The notes under the pieces: model-generated
Told to the model about the DNA's origin: nothing
The model's input: the letters and a program-made list of their open reading frames with translations, nothing else
The model's database searches: none
Program-made: the position numbers and the translations under genes
Source of the DNA: Berberis thunbergii
Lineage: Eukaryota > Streptophyta > Magnoliopsida > Ranunculales > Berberidaceae
Direction of reading: 5' to 3'
Assembly: GCA_003290165.1 (NCBI GenBank)
Contig: QNQO01000811.1
Span: forward strand, 434,001 to 498,000
Length of the DNA: 64,000 nucleotides
Part shown: positions 11,334-25,099 of the stretch, in pieces
Layout: each line of letters opens with the position of its first letter
Position numbering within the stretch: the stretch's first letter is position 1

Positions 11334-14300
11334 GTGTTAATACTACTTTTGACACTTAAAACTATGCATTCAGACCATGTTAAAAAAAAAAAATCCTAGT
11401 AATTGGGAACTCTTAAACCTCAAAATTATCTATTTGCTTTCACTTCCTTATTTTATATTCTACTCAACTCCTTAACATGTCATGTCATGTCATGGTCCAA
11501 AATCTTCTTTTAAGGGGTATTTTGTATTCATACATGCGAAATGCATTAATTAACCTTGTATTTTCTTAAAAGCTAGTGATAAAACTAAAAGCAATGGTAG
11601 AAATGTGATTTTATATTTTAGTTTTATTCGCAATATTTTTATAAATGTCAAAACAACTAGTGGTGTATCTAGTGGGTTCTGGGAATACTAAGCCATTTGA
11701 CTTAGTTAGGAATTTGATACAACAATGAATGCCCCACCGAGGTCTTGTTTTCTTATTATACTAGTATCCTATTTATTTGTACCATTCTCATTTTATCTAT
11801 TTTCATAGCATTTTCAACTGCAATTAAACAAAATTTGAAGCTTACCTAAAGACGACCTCCTTAAGCCATTTTTAAACCTTGATCATGACATGATTTATAC
11901 TGTTCTTTTGCACACTGTAGTCTTTTTACAGGTTATCAGTTGAATACATATAAAACGCATGTCACATGTTTACCATTTTGCAAATTGAATTTTTCACTCC
12001 TTAAATTACATAAAACTCAATTTTCAGTATCCTTTTACTGTTCTTTTTTTTCTGTATTTAAACTGCTTACAACAATTTAGTGATAAATCTAGGGTGCTGC
12101 AATGTAGAGAAAGTATCGAATTCCTTCTTTCAACCCACCTTAATCTGTAGCTTGTTTATCCATCCAGTAAGCCAAAATCCAAATCACTTGGCCGTTTCAT
12201 TAAATCGCATATCCATGAAAATATTCTTGCCATCACAGATCTTGGAATGTTGGGCTCTTTATTAGTTAGTAAAGGAAAGATCCATTACTTCTGACCGTGC
12301 TTTCAGTGATATGGAAAGAGAAAAAGTCACGTTGGAAAACAGAGGTTAGACTATCTGTAGGATGATGAAGATCGTGGTATTAAAATTGGCTATATTTTGA
12401 ACTTAATTAATTCAAGTCTGACATCTAATTCTGCTCTTCAATTGGGATATCACTCTTCTCGGTAGCTAATCTAGTATTTAGTGATTCTTTATTGTTGTCC
12501 CCTTTGTTTCGTTTTGCATTTTTTTAAGTTTCTTTGAGTTGTTTCATTGATGTATGTTATAATGATCAAAACAATTGTTCCATGAGTCATGAAAGTTCAC
12601 TGAAATTTAATTGTATCTTTCAATTTCCTATGTCTTTATTTTATGCTAATTTGGTGCTCTTAAATTAGTCTGGAAGCTTTGTTTCGTTATTTTTTGTAGT
12701 TGCAGCCTATCTTCCACCGAAAGCTTCTTCTGACTCATCCCATGAACTTCCATTGATTTTGAGTTATGGAACGGAATAGTGTTTTGACATATTGGACTCT
12801 TAACAAATGTTTCATTGCCTTAATTTCAGTCACCAGTTGATGGAAAGCCAATGCCCTTGACGCCCAAGGAGTCCATACAAATCCAAGTAGGTAATTTGTG
12901 TTCTAACCTTCTGTGTTTTATGAGGGTGCAATCCGTAGATTACTTTCTATTAGCTCCATATCTAGATCTTTATACCTCTGAATTTTTCATTTATGTTATA
13001 TTCTGATGATTGTGTATCTCCAATAGAAACTGGAAATAGTTCATTTTTTGCGAAGCATATGTTAGAGCCTGTTTACATTGAAGGCTTATACTGAATACTG
13101 ATGCTGGAAATAAACTATGAATGTTGAATACGAAAGTCTGGAAAAATTGTTTAATGGATTTCATTATAAGTATAAATAAAATTTGATTTAAAGTTTTTAA
13201 TATTTGATGATATCAAAGATAGAAATATAAGACATAATTTGAAGGTTTAAAACACTTTCAGCTTTCAGTGTTTAGAAATAAGCAAGAAAATCTTCCTTTT
13301 GTCTAAACACTTAATTTGGCACTAAAGACTTGTTCAAATCAGACTTCAGACACATTATCAAACACAACTTAATTAGAAAGTCACTGAATTTTGCAGAATT
13401 AACATTAAGTGTTTATCAAACAGGCTCTTAGATTGTGTTACAGTACATTGTTTAAGTCAATTTGGGTTCTTGACTCAGTATAGTGATTGTAAATCTCCTA
13501 TAGAAATTAGAAATAGTTCTTTTTTTCTTAAAGAAAAAAATTAAAATTGATTTCCACAATTTGGCAAATGTGGAGCTTCAGTCATTGTTTAAACTATCTT
13601 TCCTTGAACTGAATTTCATATTTCCTAAAAACTTGGAAATAAAAGTAATTATTTTAGCCTAGTAGCAATATGAATGTTCTTGACTTGATCCGCTTTTTTG
13701 CCCATGCCATCGTTAGAGTACAGTGAGTCAGCAAAGGCATGTGTGTTTGAGTGTGAGTTTACTTCATATGCAACTGGACCGGTTGACTAAAGATGTTTTT
13801 TTGGAACACTGGACATGTAGCTTTCTATTGTTTCTCATGAATTTTGTAATTTGTTTATGTTTAGAAGTCATGTTCATTTGTATGTTCTTCCAACTATTGC
13901 AGAATAGAATTGGAGCAGATATTATCATGGCCCTTGATGATGTTGTAAAAACTACCATTACTGGTCCAAGAATAGAGGAGGTTATGTATCAGACTCTTCA
14001 TTGGATAGCAGATGTATAGCTGGTAAATATATCTCGGCATACAAAGTTGTCACATTCATTCCTCACTCAAGTAGTTCAAAACTGTATTTTCTCTGGGGGA
14101 TTTATGATCACTTTTTGCCGTGTCAATTATATTCTTCCTTGATAGTGGGTTAATAGGGTCTGCCTTAAAATTATCTTTATAATATCCCTTGTTTGTGTTC
14201 TTCTAATCCCTTACCTGGTGATACGTTGTTGCTTGTACCATGGGGGATCATTGAGCATGATTAGGTTTTCGGTTGAGATGAATATGTTTTTTTTTTACTC

Positions 14301-16576
14301 ATAAACAATTGCACTGGTTTCTAACTAGTTATGGTTTGGAATCTTGATCTCATTCAGCTTATCCTTAGCTAATGGAACAAGAATTCTCATGATTCATGTA
14401 TGCTGATGCATGGTTGTATACCTGTCTTGTGCCTCCAGCTTATTGGCAACAATGTTCAAAGTGTTGTTTTTGTTGGGATATATTGACTCGTGATTGTAGG
14501 ATCAAATCGGGATAGGGATATTTCATCAAATTTTGTTATATAGTCGGATATATCAAAAATATTGATGATAAAGTCAATCGTTTTAGGGTACAAATTGCAA
14601 CAATGAGGATATATCCGGATATTTTGAACCCTGTTTGGAAATGGGATAGATAGTTCCTCAGGCCTTTGCACTTTGTTAGGAAGCACGAACACAAACAGAG
14701 GTGGACATGGCTTCTACACATGTTGAACAATTCTTCAGACATATCAGGGTAATGAGACATTCTTGGGCCTAGATGGACATGTTTGGGACTTTTTTTCTTC
14801 ATCATGAATTATGCATATGGGATGCGAATTGTTCTTAAACTTGATTAATTGTTTGATTAACCTGGAAATTGTACATGTGAATTAATAACTCAAATGCACT
14901 AAAAAGTGGGATGTGTATGTTTGATGATACATTTTCAATTTTGAAGCTTGATGCTTGAAATATTTCTTCAATAAATTCATGAATGAATGTCTTGATAAAT
15001 GATTGACTGTTTTATTGTATCTTTTGGGGTATACTATTTTTTCAATGAGTTATGTTCTTTATACCAAAGTTATTTTAATGTTGTCTTCTCACACTACCCA
15101 TGTCCTAGTTTTTAGAATTTGCCGTACTCACATGTTCGTATCCAAGATTCCTAGACCCCTTGTCAACATTCAAAAAATAAATTTTAATAAATAAATAAGG
15201 TCACCAAGCAGATGTGATCGTATGTAGGTCAGTAGGTGTATCCTCAAAAGCATTTTTTGAAGCTTTGGGACATATTTGATTCGATGACCTGGAAAACTAA
15301 TGGGCTGATGGTGGTGGAGAGGGAGGAGTGGCCAAAGTGGTTAACCCCTTATCCACTGTCATTTGATTAATTAACCTTTAATTAAAGTTCCCTTTTTCTA
15401 GCAAAAATATATTCATTTTTTACACAATTCAATATTTACAGGTTTTACCATGTTATTACACATTTTATAGTACAATAAAATAGAGCAAACCCGACATGAT
15501 CACGATGTCTACACACATTGAAAAACTAAAGAAAAAACGGAATCCATCAATCAAACACTAAACACCAATGTGAGTGATGATATGAAACAACAGCTTAGAG
15601 CATATTTAGAATTAAGTCGAGAAGAAGCCACAATCAAAGTTATTCCAATTTTTCTACTATATTTATTTGAACAAAGATTAAGGTTTTCTCAAGGACATTG
15701 TCTCGTGGAAAATGCTTAAGAAGCTCCAACTTAACACAACATGAGGCTATATTTATTGGGAGTTCCTCTGAATTGGCCAAGAAAAATCCTGTCCAATAGG
15801 AAACTATACTTTTTTTCAAAACTCCGCTTTAGAAAGATCTAGAAATATCACAGACCGACGGCAGCCACTTAGCATTCACATCCATTTATGAGTCATACAA
15901 ACCAAATATCACTAAGCTCCTAGTGGGAAGATGCTCTTGTATGAATGAGTAATCATCAATGGTAACACAGTTGTGTGATTGAAAGGTAATGATGCCTATG
16001 AAAAGTCGAAGCTGGTCTTTCTTTCCATAAATTAAATAAATTTGTCTGATACAATTCATTGATAAATTTTAAGAAAGGACAGTAGAATGGGATGGACAGC
16101 TAAATCAAACACCTAGAAATGATTCTTTGTGATACTAAAATTTTGATATATACCATAATTATTCTTGCTAGAAGCAAGCTAAAAATTAAATTCACTTGTA
16201 ATAACCTGTTCTATAAGGTCTTTGTGTTCTAAAAATGAATCTATATCAAGCAAGTTATTAAAATTTAAGTTATAAAAAATCATTGTACTAACCACCATTT
16301 TGTAATTAACAGCAATTTGGAGTTGACACTTGCTAGTTTAAGAAAATCAAGTTCATCTCTACATATCCTTTAATGCATGTGCCTTTTGCCTTCTAGGCTG
16401 CGGAAAGAACCTTATAGCCTGTAACCTAGCTAGATTCTAATATGAGGACAATGCTAAAAACCAAGGGTTAAAGCTTTAGAGAAGTATGGACAGATTTCCT
16501 CAAGGAAATCAAAGTGAGTTGGCTCTGCAGGGTTCCATTCATACTTGGTTAACTAAATTGGAAGCAGGATATGCAA

Positions 16577-18205
16577 AATGATTCGGAGCTAAATGCGGAA
16601 AACAATAATTAAAAAAAATATACAAACAGAGGGCTTTTTTCCAATCCTTCCACCATATTAGGATTTCAGCCTCTCAAGAACAAATTCTCTACAGACTCCA
16701 ACCTTTCTTATCTTACAAAGATTATAATACTCTTGAGAACAAACTCTCGAAGCGGCCTCTCAAGAACAAATATTGAGGCTCCAACTTTTGAAGAACAAAC
16801 TCGTTTGAAGCTCCAACCTTTTCTATCTTACAAAACTGATCTTCGACGAACTTGTCCAACAAATAAATTTTCCTTGTCCTAATTAATTAAGGAATCCTTA
16901 TCCAAATAGGAAATTTTCTTAATTAACCACTAAGCTACTAAAGAAGATACTTCTATATTGTGGCTCTCCTTTTTAGGAATTTGAAGTCCCATTCAAGTTA
17001 AAATTGGAGTTTAGGGAACTCACGAGCCCTTGGCTTATCGAACCATTTAGACTTTGACAGAATCTTGCCAACACACCTAGATTGACAATCCGTTCCTCCA
17101 TTGTAATACCTTATCTTCTTCAATCTCGAATCACAATCTTGTAATTTCAAGAACTGCTTTGAGTCTAAATTGGTAGTGCATCAAGATCATACACCTCAAA
17201 AATCTCCCACAGATGGTGGAACCGTGCTTTGGTACGCAAAATGCATTTCGGAGCTAAATGCAGAAAACAATAATAAAGAAGAATAAGACAAGACAATCCA
17301 ATTTTTTTTCCAATTCTACCACTATATTATTAGAACAAAGATTTTAACCTCTCAAAAACAAACTCTCTTGTGTCTCCAACCTTTGATATCTTACAAATGT
17401 TACAATACTCTTGAAAATTAAACATTTGCTATCTTACAAAGATTACAGTACTCTCGAAACAAACTCTCGAGGCTCCAACCTCTCAGGAACTAACTCTTTG
17501 AGGTGCCAACTTCTCAAAAACAAACTCTCTTGAATCTCCAACTTTTGCTATCTTATTAACTAACAAAGATTCTAATACTCTCTCAAGAACAAATTCTTCG
17601 AAAGCTTTTCCCTCGTGAATAAACTCTTGAGCTCTTTCTCAATGACTATTCCCTTGAGAACTATGATGAACAAGCTCCGAGTCTACATCTCTTAGTCTTA
17701 CCTTGCTCTTTGATCCTTAATTCTTCAATTTTCTAGATGCCTTGAACCTATATACGAAGTCACTATATAGGCCAAACAAGTCCAAACCAAACAAAGAAAG
17801 CCTACTCCTAATAGAAAAGTATTTCCATATTACTTTCCTTGTCCCTCAAGGAGAACCATCTTGTTTTAACCAAACAAGAAAAGCCTACTTCTAATAGGAA
17901 AGTATTTTCATATTACTTTTCTTATCCCTCGAGGAGAACTTTATGTTTTTAAGCAAACAAGGAAAACATACCCCTAATAGGAAAGTGTTTCCATATTGCT
18001 TTTCTTACCCCTCAAGGAGAAACTTTTCATATTCCAGTGACAAAATTGATTTAGGAGACTTTCCTTATCTTAATTTAACAAGGAAACCTAATTCAAATTA
18101 GAAACTTTCCAACAAGAAAACTTTGATCCAACAAAGAAATTTTCCTTGTTATAATTAATTAAGGAATCCTTATCCAAATAGGAAACTTTTCTTAATTAAC
18201 CACTA
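16577..18205 (+). repeat. Diverged repeat block in TGT intron 6
   Basis: Two related units start at about 16577 and 17240, each with CGGAGCTAAATGC(A/G)GAAAACAATAAT. Each contains many diverged copies of a short motif around AACAAACTCTCGAGGCTCCAACC. Each ends near an AT-rich palindromic block, TAATTAATTAAGGAATCC then CTTAATTAACCACTAA (16885-16932 and 18155-18207). The second unit also has three copies of a unit around CTAATAGGAAAGTATTTCCATATTACTTT (about 17808, 17895 and 17972). No coding sequence is seen. It may be an old TRIM or LTR remnant. The partner copy is near 56185-57817. Confidence 0.55.
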
Positions 18206-21200
18206 ATCATGTATCATGAACAGCTCCGGGATGGGCATGTGGATTTGGAGAGGAATCCATTTTGTAACCCAGGCCCTTTAGAAAGAAAAGAAATAGGAGA
18301 ATTTTTTTAAGGGAAAACTCTCTCATGAAGAGTGTAATTCTTTGAAGTTGGACATATGGCATTGAGGGACATCTCACAAACCAATCCGGAACATTGCTTT
18401 TGACTTATTTGTGTATTATATGTTCAGCTATGATAGTTTACTTGTTTAATTGTTTTGCTTCTCTTCTTGCTATACTGTGTGCTTCTCACTCATTATAAAT
18501 TTTTGGTGTGTGTCTTCAAAAAAAAAAGGGCTGGGGAACTTTATTGCCAATTACAACGTAGAAGTGTTTCTCCTTGATCAAACGAGGTCCATCATATTGT
18601 AAGTGAAGATGCTCTGAATTCTGGTGGATCTGCTTAAACCTTGCTTTCCTCGAGAATAAATACATTAAAAATTAAAAATAAAGGTTCCCCTGTTCATGTG
18701 GATCAATATAGGTACTGAAAATTGAAATTTTGAAAACTTTCCAAAATTTTATTAGTGATCATTAATATTGCCATAGTTCAATCATAGAGTATATTTAGTG
18801 CTTGAATCTCATAAGACTGTTACGGGATGTTGCACGAATATTTGAGGTCTTACAGTTTCCTAATGTGTATATATGTTCTCAGATAAATTTTCCTATTATT
18901 GCACACCAAATTATGGATGTATTAGTGAGGTCATCTGTTGTAGGTTCTTCATTGTTTGCTTTTCCCACTTTATGCTCTAGATGTGTTTAGTTTATTGAAT
19001 CTTTGCATTGATTTCTCGACAACAGCTCACAGTAGACCCCCATGAGCAGAACTTATTTGGGATCGTACAGGGAGGATTAGATCCTGTGCTCAGATGACCT
19101 TCAACTCAGTTTCTGTTTAATACACTTGTATTACATAAATCATCGTGAAGTACTGTTCTGAGTCCTATACTATTGTTCAAACTGCTAGCTCCTTATTAGC
19201 TTTCACCTCTTGTCGTTGTTTCCAGAGATATATGTGTGAGAGGCTTGGTTGATCGCAATTTGCCTGGGTATGTTGATGCTACTCTGAATGATCTGCTAAT
19301 TGAGGTTCAGATGTATGAGTGACAAGTGATCGCTATGATACTTGGGCCATATTCTAATTATGTGAAAGCTTTTTCTAGCCTTCAGAAAATTTGGTGTTGA
19401 TTTTTATCTATCAACTGTCTCCTATCTATAACTTTGATGATTAGCTATGTAACAACAAGGAATGAGCTCTTTTCTTCAATCATTTCAGATTTTAGGTTGA
19501 AGTTATAATCGAAGACACTGACAGTTGATAATTTAAACCTATTGGCAGCGAACATGCTTGTTATCTCTCGAAGCTTTTTTGAATCAGAATATCAACATGT
19601 TTGTCACCGAATTACCCTGAATACATGACTTACAATTAGATTCGTGAAAATCGTTGTCTTGGGACAAACCATTTATTTCCAGAAAGGGGAAGAAAAGAGA
19701 ATAATGCACATGTAGATGAACCTAGGAGATGTTTTACTGCTTAATGCGAAACTGCCAACAAAGGGATAAAATGCCCACTTTGTTTTTGAAAAATCAAGGA
19801 TAAACCTAGGAGATGCCGTCTTTGTAATCCCCATTCTCACACCAGAAAAGATAAATATCATTTGGAACTTTAGACACAAGAAAGATAGCAAAAGAAACCC
19901 AAAGGATGGTTTCTTTGCTATCCAGAAAATAAAGATTTTGATATTTGTGTAATTCTGTGCTATAATTTGGTTGGATGTCTTTTGTACGATATATATGGAC
20001 GCACACACATTGCAGACAGCTGTGCTTGCCATGCAACAAGGTTAAGTTCAGCACTAGGTTTTGCAACATTGTGGTTGAATATAGGAAGTGACTTGACTTT
20101 ATTTACTTTTGTGACAGCTATGCTATTGGTGGTCTTGCAGGCGATGAAGACAAAGACTCATTTTGGTGTGTAGTTGCTCAGTGTACTGCTGCATTACCTG
20201 AATATAAACCACGTTATGTTATGGTGCAGACTGTTATTTAATTATTTGAGTATTACCATTTTAATAGAGTCCATCAAACTGAAGTTAATTGTCTTTTCTG
20301 TCTTTCTTTTTGCATCAGGGTGTTGGTTATCCACTTGATATTGTAGTTTGCAGTGCTTTGGGTGCTGACATGTACGACTGTGTTTATCCTACACGTATCG
20401 CTCGTTTTGGTACAGCTCTTGTTCCTGAGGTAGACATCTTCAACTTTCAGCAACAATTACTTTTCTGAACAGATGATTATATAATCTCTCTCTGAATCTC
20501 AATTCTCTCCCTTTAGTAGTTTGTAAAATCTATGGAGGAGTTTTGGTAGGTGAAGATTTTTGTGTTCTCGTGTTGAGTCTCTTGAATAGAACGATTTTAA
20601 GCTAGACTTCCATGATTTCCAAGATTAACATGTTGTATCAACTATCAAGTATCACCTGTTCATAATTCAACTTCTGTCATGGCTGACTGGCTCTTTATCG
20701 TGTTTATCGTATTCCCTAGACATATGAGAAATGGGTTTAAAGAGGTTGGGCATGGTAGGCACAGATCCCAAGTTCCCAACAATGAATTCCAACTCTCTCT
20801 CAAAATCTTAGCTCTTCAATTTATTAAGGAAAATTTTGGATCTACCCACGTTTGAGTTGTCTACCCTCCTTTGAGGGTCTGCCGTGTAGGTTACATTTAA
20901 CCTTTGGATCCTTTAAGTTTTATGCGTAGTCAAACATTAACCACTCCTTCCATTAATTTGTAAATTTTTTTTTTTTTTTCAATTTTATGTTGACATAATA
21001 TTTTTCCATAATCTCGGCAGGGAGTCTCAAAATTAAAGCACAAAGCAATGGCTGATGATGTTCGCCCTGTTGATCCAACATGCACCTGTATGGTATGCAA
21101 CTGACTTTGGCTATTTTATGAAGTTATTTATTTTTTAGGGGCCCTTATTAATGCCCTTCTATACTTGGTTTCCTCTACAGGTTTGCAAGAACTACTCACG

Positions 21201-21309
21201 AGCTTACACCCATTCTCTCATTACAAAGGATTCCATGGGATCCCAACTTTTATCATACCACAACTTGTTTTACATGATGAGGGTAAGTGTTAAGTTTATT
21301 ACTTACTAG

Positions 21310-21499
21310 TTCTCTAGGCTCGATTGTCATCATTTGATTGCTTTACTTTTTTGTTGCAGCTTAGCAGAGATTTGCACAAGTCAATTATTCATTACTTGAT
21401 AGTTTTTAGGCTTGACTGTCATTATTTGATTGCTTTACTTTTTTGGTTGCAGCTTAGCAGAGATTTGCCCAAGTCAATAATTCAGGGAAATTTTCCTGA
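21310..21499 (+). repeat. 93-bp tandem duplication spanning TGT exon 13 (copy 1 only)
   Basis: A unit with the end of intron 12 (TTGATTGCTTTACTTTTTT..GCAG) and the start of exon 13 (CTTAGCAGAGATTTG) occurs twice, with acceptors 93 bp apart (exon starts 21360 and 21453). The length is a multiple of three and the join is open, so use of either acceptor keeps the frame. The second unit has the matching GT donor after CCTGA. The partner copy has a single unit (exon 60972-61018). Confidence 0.85.
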
Positions 21500-22011
21500 G
21501 TATGCTTTCTCTCTCTCACATTGAATGTCCAAGTGATTAGTGGTTAGCTTTAGATATAGGTTAAATAAATGGCTGGTTTTTTATCGTGCATTTTACTTCT
21601 GCAGGTTTGTTTGTGGGTTGTTGCAGAAAATGGTATTCCTTTTACTCCTTATTAAAATTTTATATTTTTTATCCATTTTGATAGACAGTAATATCTTTGT
21701 ACTTGTGTGATTCAGGGAGTTGTATCATGGACTATCAGACTAGTGTTTCAGGGGATTTCTCCTATCTTGTTTTCTTTTTCTTTTCCAACACAGTGAAGTG
21801 TTGGTGCTCTTTTCATTTTTACCCGATGTTGGTCTACAATCTAAATACGCCTAGTGGGAATCTCGAAATCGGATGATTAAGTCTCTAGTAGGACCTCGAG
21901 GCTCATCAGTTGAAGAACACCATAGGCTTTGTGGCTAAGACTAAGGATGAGAAATGTGATGAACATCAGATAATCCCAATTGAATCTCTGCATGAGAGAG
22001 GGAGAGAAAGT

Positions 22012-24053
22012 GATACAACTAAACTTGCAAATAAATGGAAATTGAAAGATAATGTGGGAATTGAAAATTTAAATAAAATAAATGAACGTTAAAGTAAATC
22101 AGCATAAAATAAATCAGCAAAATAAAATTATTTTCATCAAACCTACTAACAATAAACCAGCCGCGCTCCTTTTATAATTAACCTAACTTCTCTGACAAGA
22201 AACAAACTCTAAACCTAATTGGAAACCAATGTCCTAACTATTACCTAATTACAATAATACTATAACTTATACTGCTAAAACACTAATATTGCTAAAAGAC
22301 CCAATTACGTCAACCTCCCCAGGTTTAAGAAGTTTGTCTTCAAGCTTAATTTGAAGTCGAAGAAATTAGACGAGCACAAGCAACCTGTGACTGAAAATAA
22401 GGCGAAGTGCACAAACAAAATGTGACCTCTAACTTTGCCACAATACATACTTGCAAAAACAGATTAACCAACTCAGAAATAAATCAAGGTGACTCAAAAA
22501 ATCGAAAGTTGTAAGAAACCTAAGAAGACGTGCATAAACTCGTACCACAAAAACGTCCCAACACGGATCGGTTGCGAAAAATGGGAAAGAAGTCGCATAA
22601 GTCAATTGGCTCACAAGTCTGAAATCGAGTGCGCGTGACGGTGCCCTTAACTTTCTCAAAAAGTTGGATGGACTCGGACAAACAGTTCAGCCCAACCGTC
22701 TTTGTGTGCCTCTGTTCAAGTTAATCTTCCTCCCATATTTTGTTGTTGCGAAGCGTTCTAATCTCATCTTTAGTCTTATGATTCCATGTTTTTGCTTGTT
22801 CTAGTTTTTCTCTTAAATCTCTGTTGCGCTTCTAGGCAAGTTCATATGTTTTCAATTGTGCCTACGCTTTGCCGTTGGTGCATCTCTTCTGCCCTTGCTT
22901 CTCGTTTTTCTCAGCTATTCAAAATGTGTCAATCCGATATGCTAAGCTTGCAAAAGCTTTTCTCTGTCTCAACCTGTATCACATTGGAAGGGGTTATGGG
23001 TTGTACATACTAGCAGCATGGGGTGGCTTGTATGACAAACTAGTTTTAGGTCATGGGTCAGTGGAGGAGGGGGTGGTGTATGAGAAATGTGATGAGGTTG
23101 AGTGTAACAGGGGTTGAAAATAGTAAATTGAATTTAAGGATAATCTTTATAAAACACCATGGGATATTGGGCTATACTTGGGCTTGGATTATATTGGTAT
23201 CGGTATGGGGACGGCGAATAGGATGGGTATGGATAAGAATTATAGAGGTATGGATATGGGTTATAGTATGGTTCACTTATTTTTTTTTCTCATGGGTGGG
23301 GTGCTCTCATAGGAACTTGGGTGTAAATACTTGTTTGGACAAGAGACTTAAATAAAAGGGGGAGGTACTGAATTAAAAAAGGATAGGCACCTAAATAAAA
23401 ATGGTTTTATTCTTCACACACTACTGTAACAAAAGAGAAAGGGGGTGGGGCTGCGGCTTAGGCTGTGAACGGGAGGGGTGGTTGGCCTTGCGATGGTGGC
23501 TGTGAAGGGACTGATTCAAGGCTGCGAACAGACTGTCAGAGGAGCTGCAACGGCACGGCGATGAGGACGATGTGAGGGTGTGATCAAATGGTGATTTCCA
23601 ACAAATCTGAGAGCCGCGGAGTTGGTGTTGGGCAGCTGGACTCCGATGATGGGGAGGGCAACGGTGGCGATAGGTTGGAAACGACACAATGGTGCTGGAC
23701 CTTGACGGTGAATCTAACAAATTTTTTACTCACTTCTCACTTTTTTCAAATTCTAATCTCTTCAATCTTCTTCCTTTGAACCTTTTTTTTTCCAAATCAA
23801 ACCAAATAACAAGAACCATTTGGCTTTGATGCCAATCGATAGAATTTAACTTACAAATATACGAAAATTGAATGATAATGTGGGAATTGAAATAAAACTA
23901 AGTCAACCTACGCTCCTATATTTACTTAACTTCTCCGACAAGAACGAAACCCTAAACCTAATTGGAAACCAATGTCCTAACTATTACTTAATTACAATAA
24001 CACTATAACTCATAAGCTAAAATACTAATATTGCTAAAAGACTCGATTACATT
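22012..24053 (-). mobile_element. Non-autonomous LTR retrotransposon remnant in the last TGT intron
   Basis: Two diverged direct repeats, about 22012-22312 and 23834-24053, share AAATTGAAWGATAATGTGGGAATTG, CCTAAACCTAATTGG-type and CTAATATTGCTAAAAGAC blocks. On the minus strand the right repeat is followed by TGGCATCAAAGCC, a degenerate initiator-tRNA primer-binding site. The left repeat is preceded by the purine tract CCTGGGGAGG and starts TGACGTAATTGGG. The same start and purine tract occur in the LTR element at 39316-41093, so they may be one family. The interior has no gag or pol. The partner copy (about 61531-62953) has lost 629 bp of the interior. Confidence 0.65.
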
Positions 24054-24208
24054 AGAAAGCATTATAAGGAAAAATTGGGCTAGCCTCCTTATGAACTTTG
24101 AGCCAAAGTGGTGGGGGGAGGAGAGGGGAAAACACCATATTGAAAATAGCAGTCTTAGAATCATGGAAGTGGTATTGGGGAATCACAAAGGATGAGCGTT
24201 AGCAGGAG

Positions 24209-24304
24209 TCCTATTTGTTTATGGGTCGCAAGTATTGTGGCATAAACTTGTTGAAATCCTATTTGTCTATGGGTCGCAAGTATTGTGGCATAAACTTGTT
24301 GAAA
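24209..24304 (+). repeat. 48-bp tandem duplication (two units)
   Basis: The unit from TCCTATTTGT to AACTTGTTGAAA occurs at 24209-24256 and 24257-24304 with one base difference. The same pair is present at 63109-63204 in the second duplication copy, so it predates the segmental duplication. Confidence 0.85.
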
Positions 24305-25099
24305 AACTGGGTCCTCTGTTAATTCTAGAGGAGCTAGAAATGCCTTAGAAGATGTCATTTGGGGGGATCAAGTAGTTGCGTCTCTGATGATGATCCTCAA
24401 GGAGCCCAGAGTAGTGTTTCAGGTTTTTAGGGTAGGTTTGTAGGCTCGTGTTCAGAGGTGGATATTGTGTATCTAGGGCCTTATTTAAGGGCTTTGGAGC
24501 TAGTAACAATATTTGAAAGTTTCCAATGCACGAGTGAGGCATTTTTCTGTAAGGAAAGCGAGGGAAAGTTTTGAATTTTAGGAGTAAACGCTCTAAAATA
24601 GTTGTAGTAGTAGTAATAATAATAATATGTTGACAAACTTGGGAACATAAATGAAATCAGCACAAGTAAGTAGAATTTTGCCATGGTTTATCTTTCAAAC
24701 ACAACACAACATGAATACCATGTCCATGATAGGCAATAGCTATGGACCATGAACATAGTTAAAAACTACTACACTAACAACATCGTTCTCAGCTTGAATG
24801 CAGTGACGATCTAGAGTTACAGTTCTTACTTTGTTGCAACATTAAAGTTTTCTGTTAAAATATTATTTGTTTACACTTGTGGGAGAAGTATATTTACTCT
24901 GGAGAACATTCAAGTTCCTTTCTTATCTTTATCCTCGTTCCCTTACTGGCCCTCTCTTTTGTAGCTCCCCAAAGGCGATGTGCCAGAATGGGTCTGCAAT
25001 GCCGTGGAGGTTACTGGGATAGATATCTCTACTTGCTGTGCTCCTTTCACTGCAACAAAACACTAGATAATGTATACGAATCAAAAAATTACATATCAG

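Noticed and set aside
16577..18205. CRISPR-like array (short repeated motif)
   Set aside because: The repeats are diverged, irregularly spaced and lie in a plant intron. There are no uniform spacers and no cas genes.
23421..23720. 99-codon minus-strand frame rich in Ser, His and Pro
   Set aside because: It lies in the interior of an LTR-element remnant with low-complexity composition and matches no gag or pol feature.
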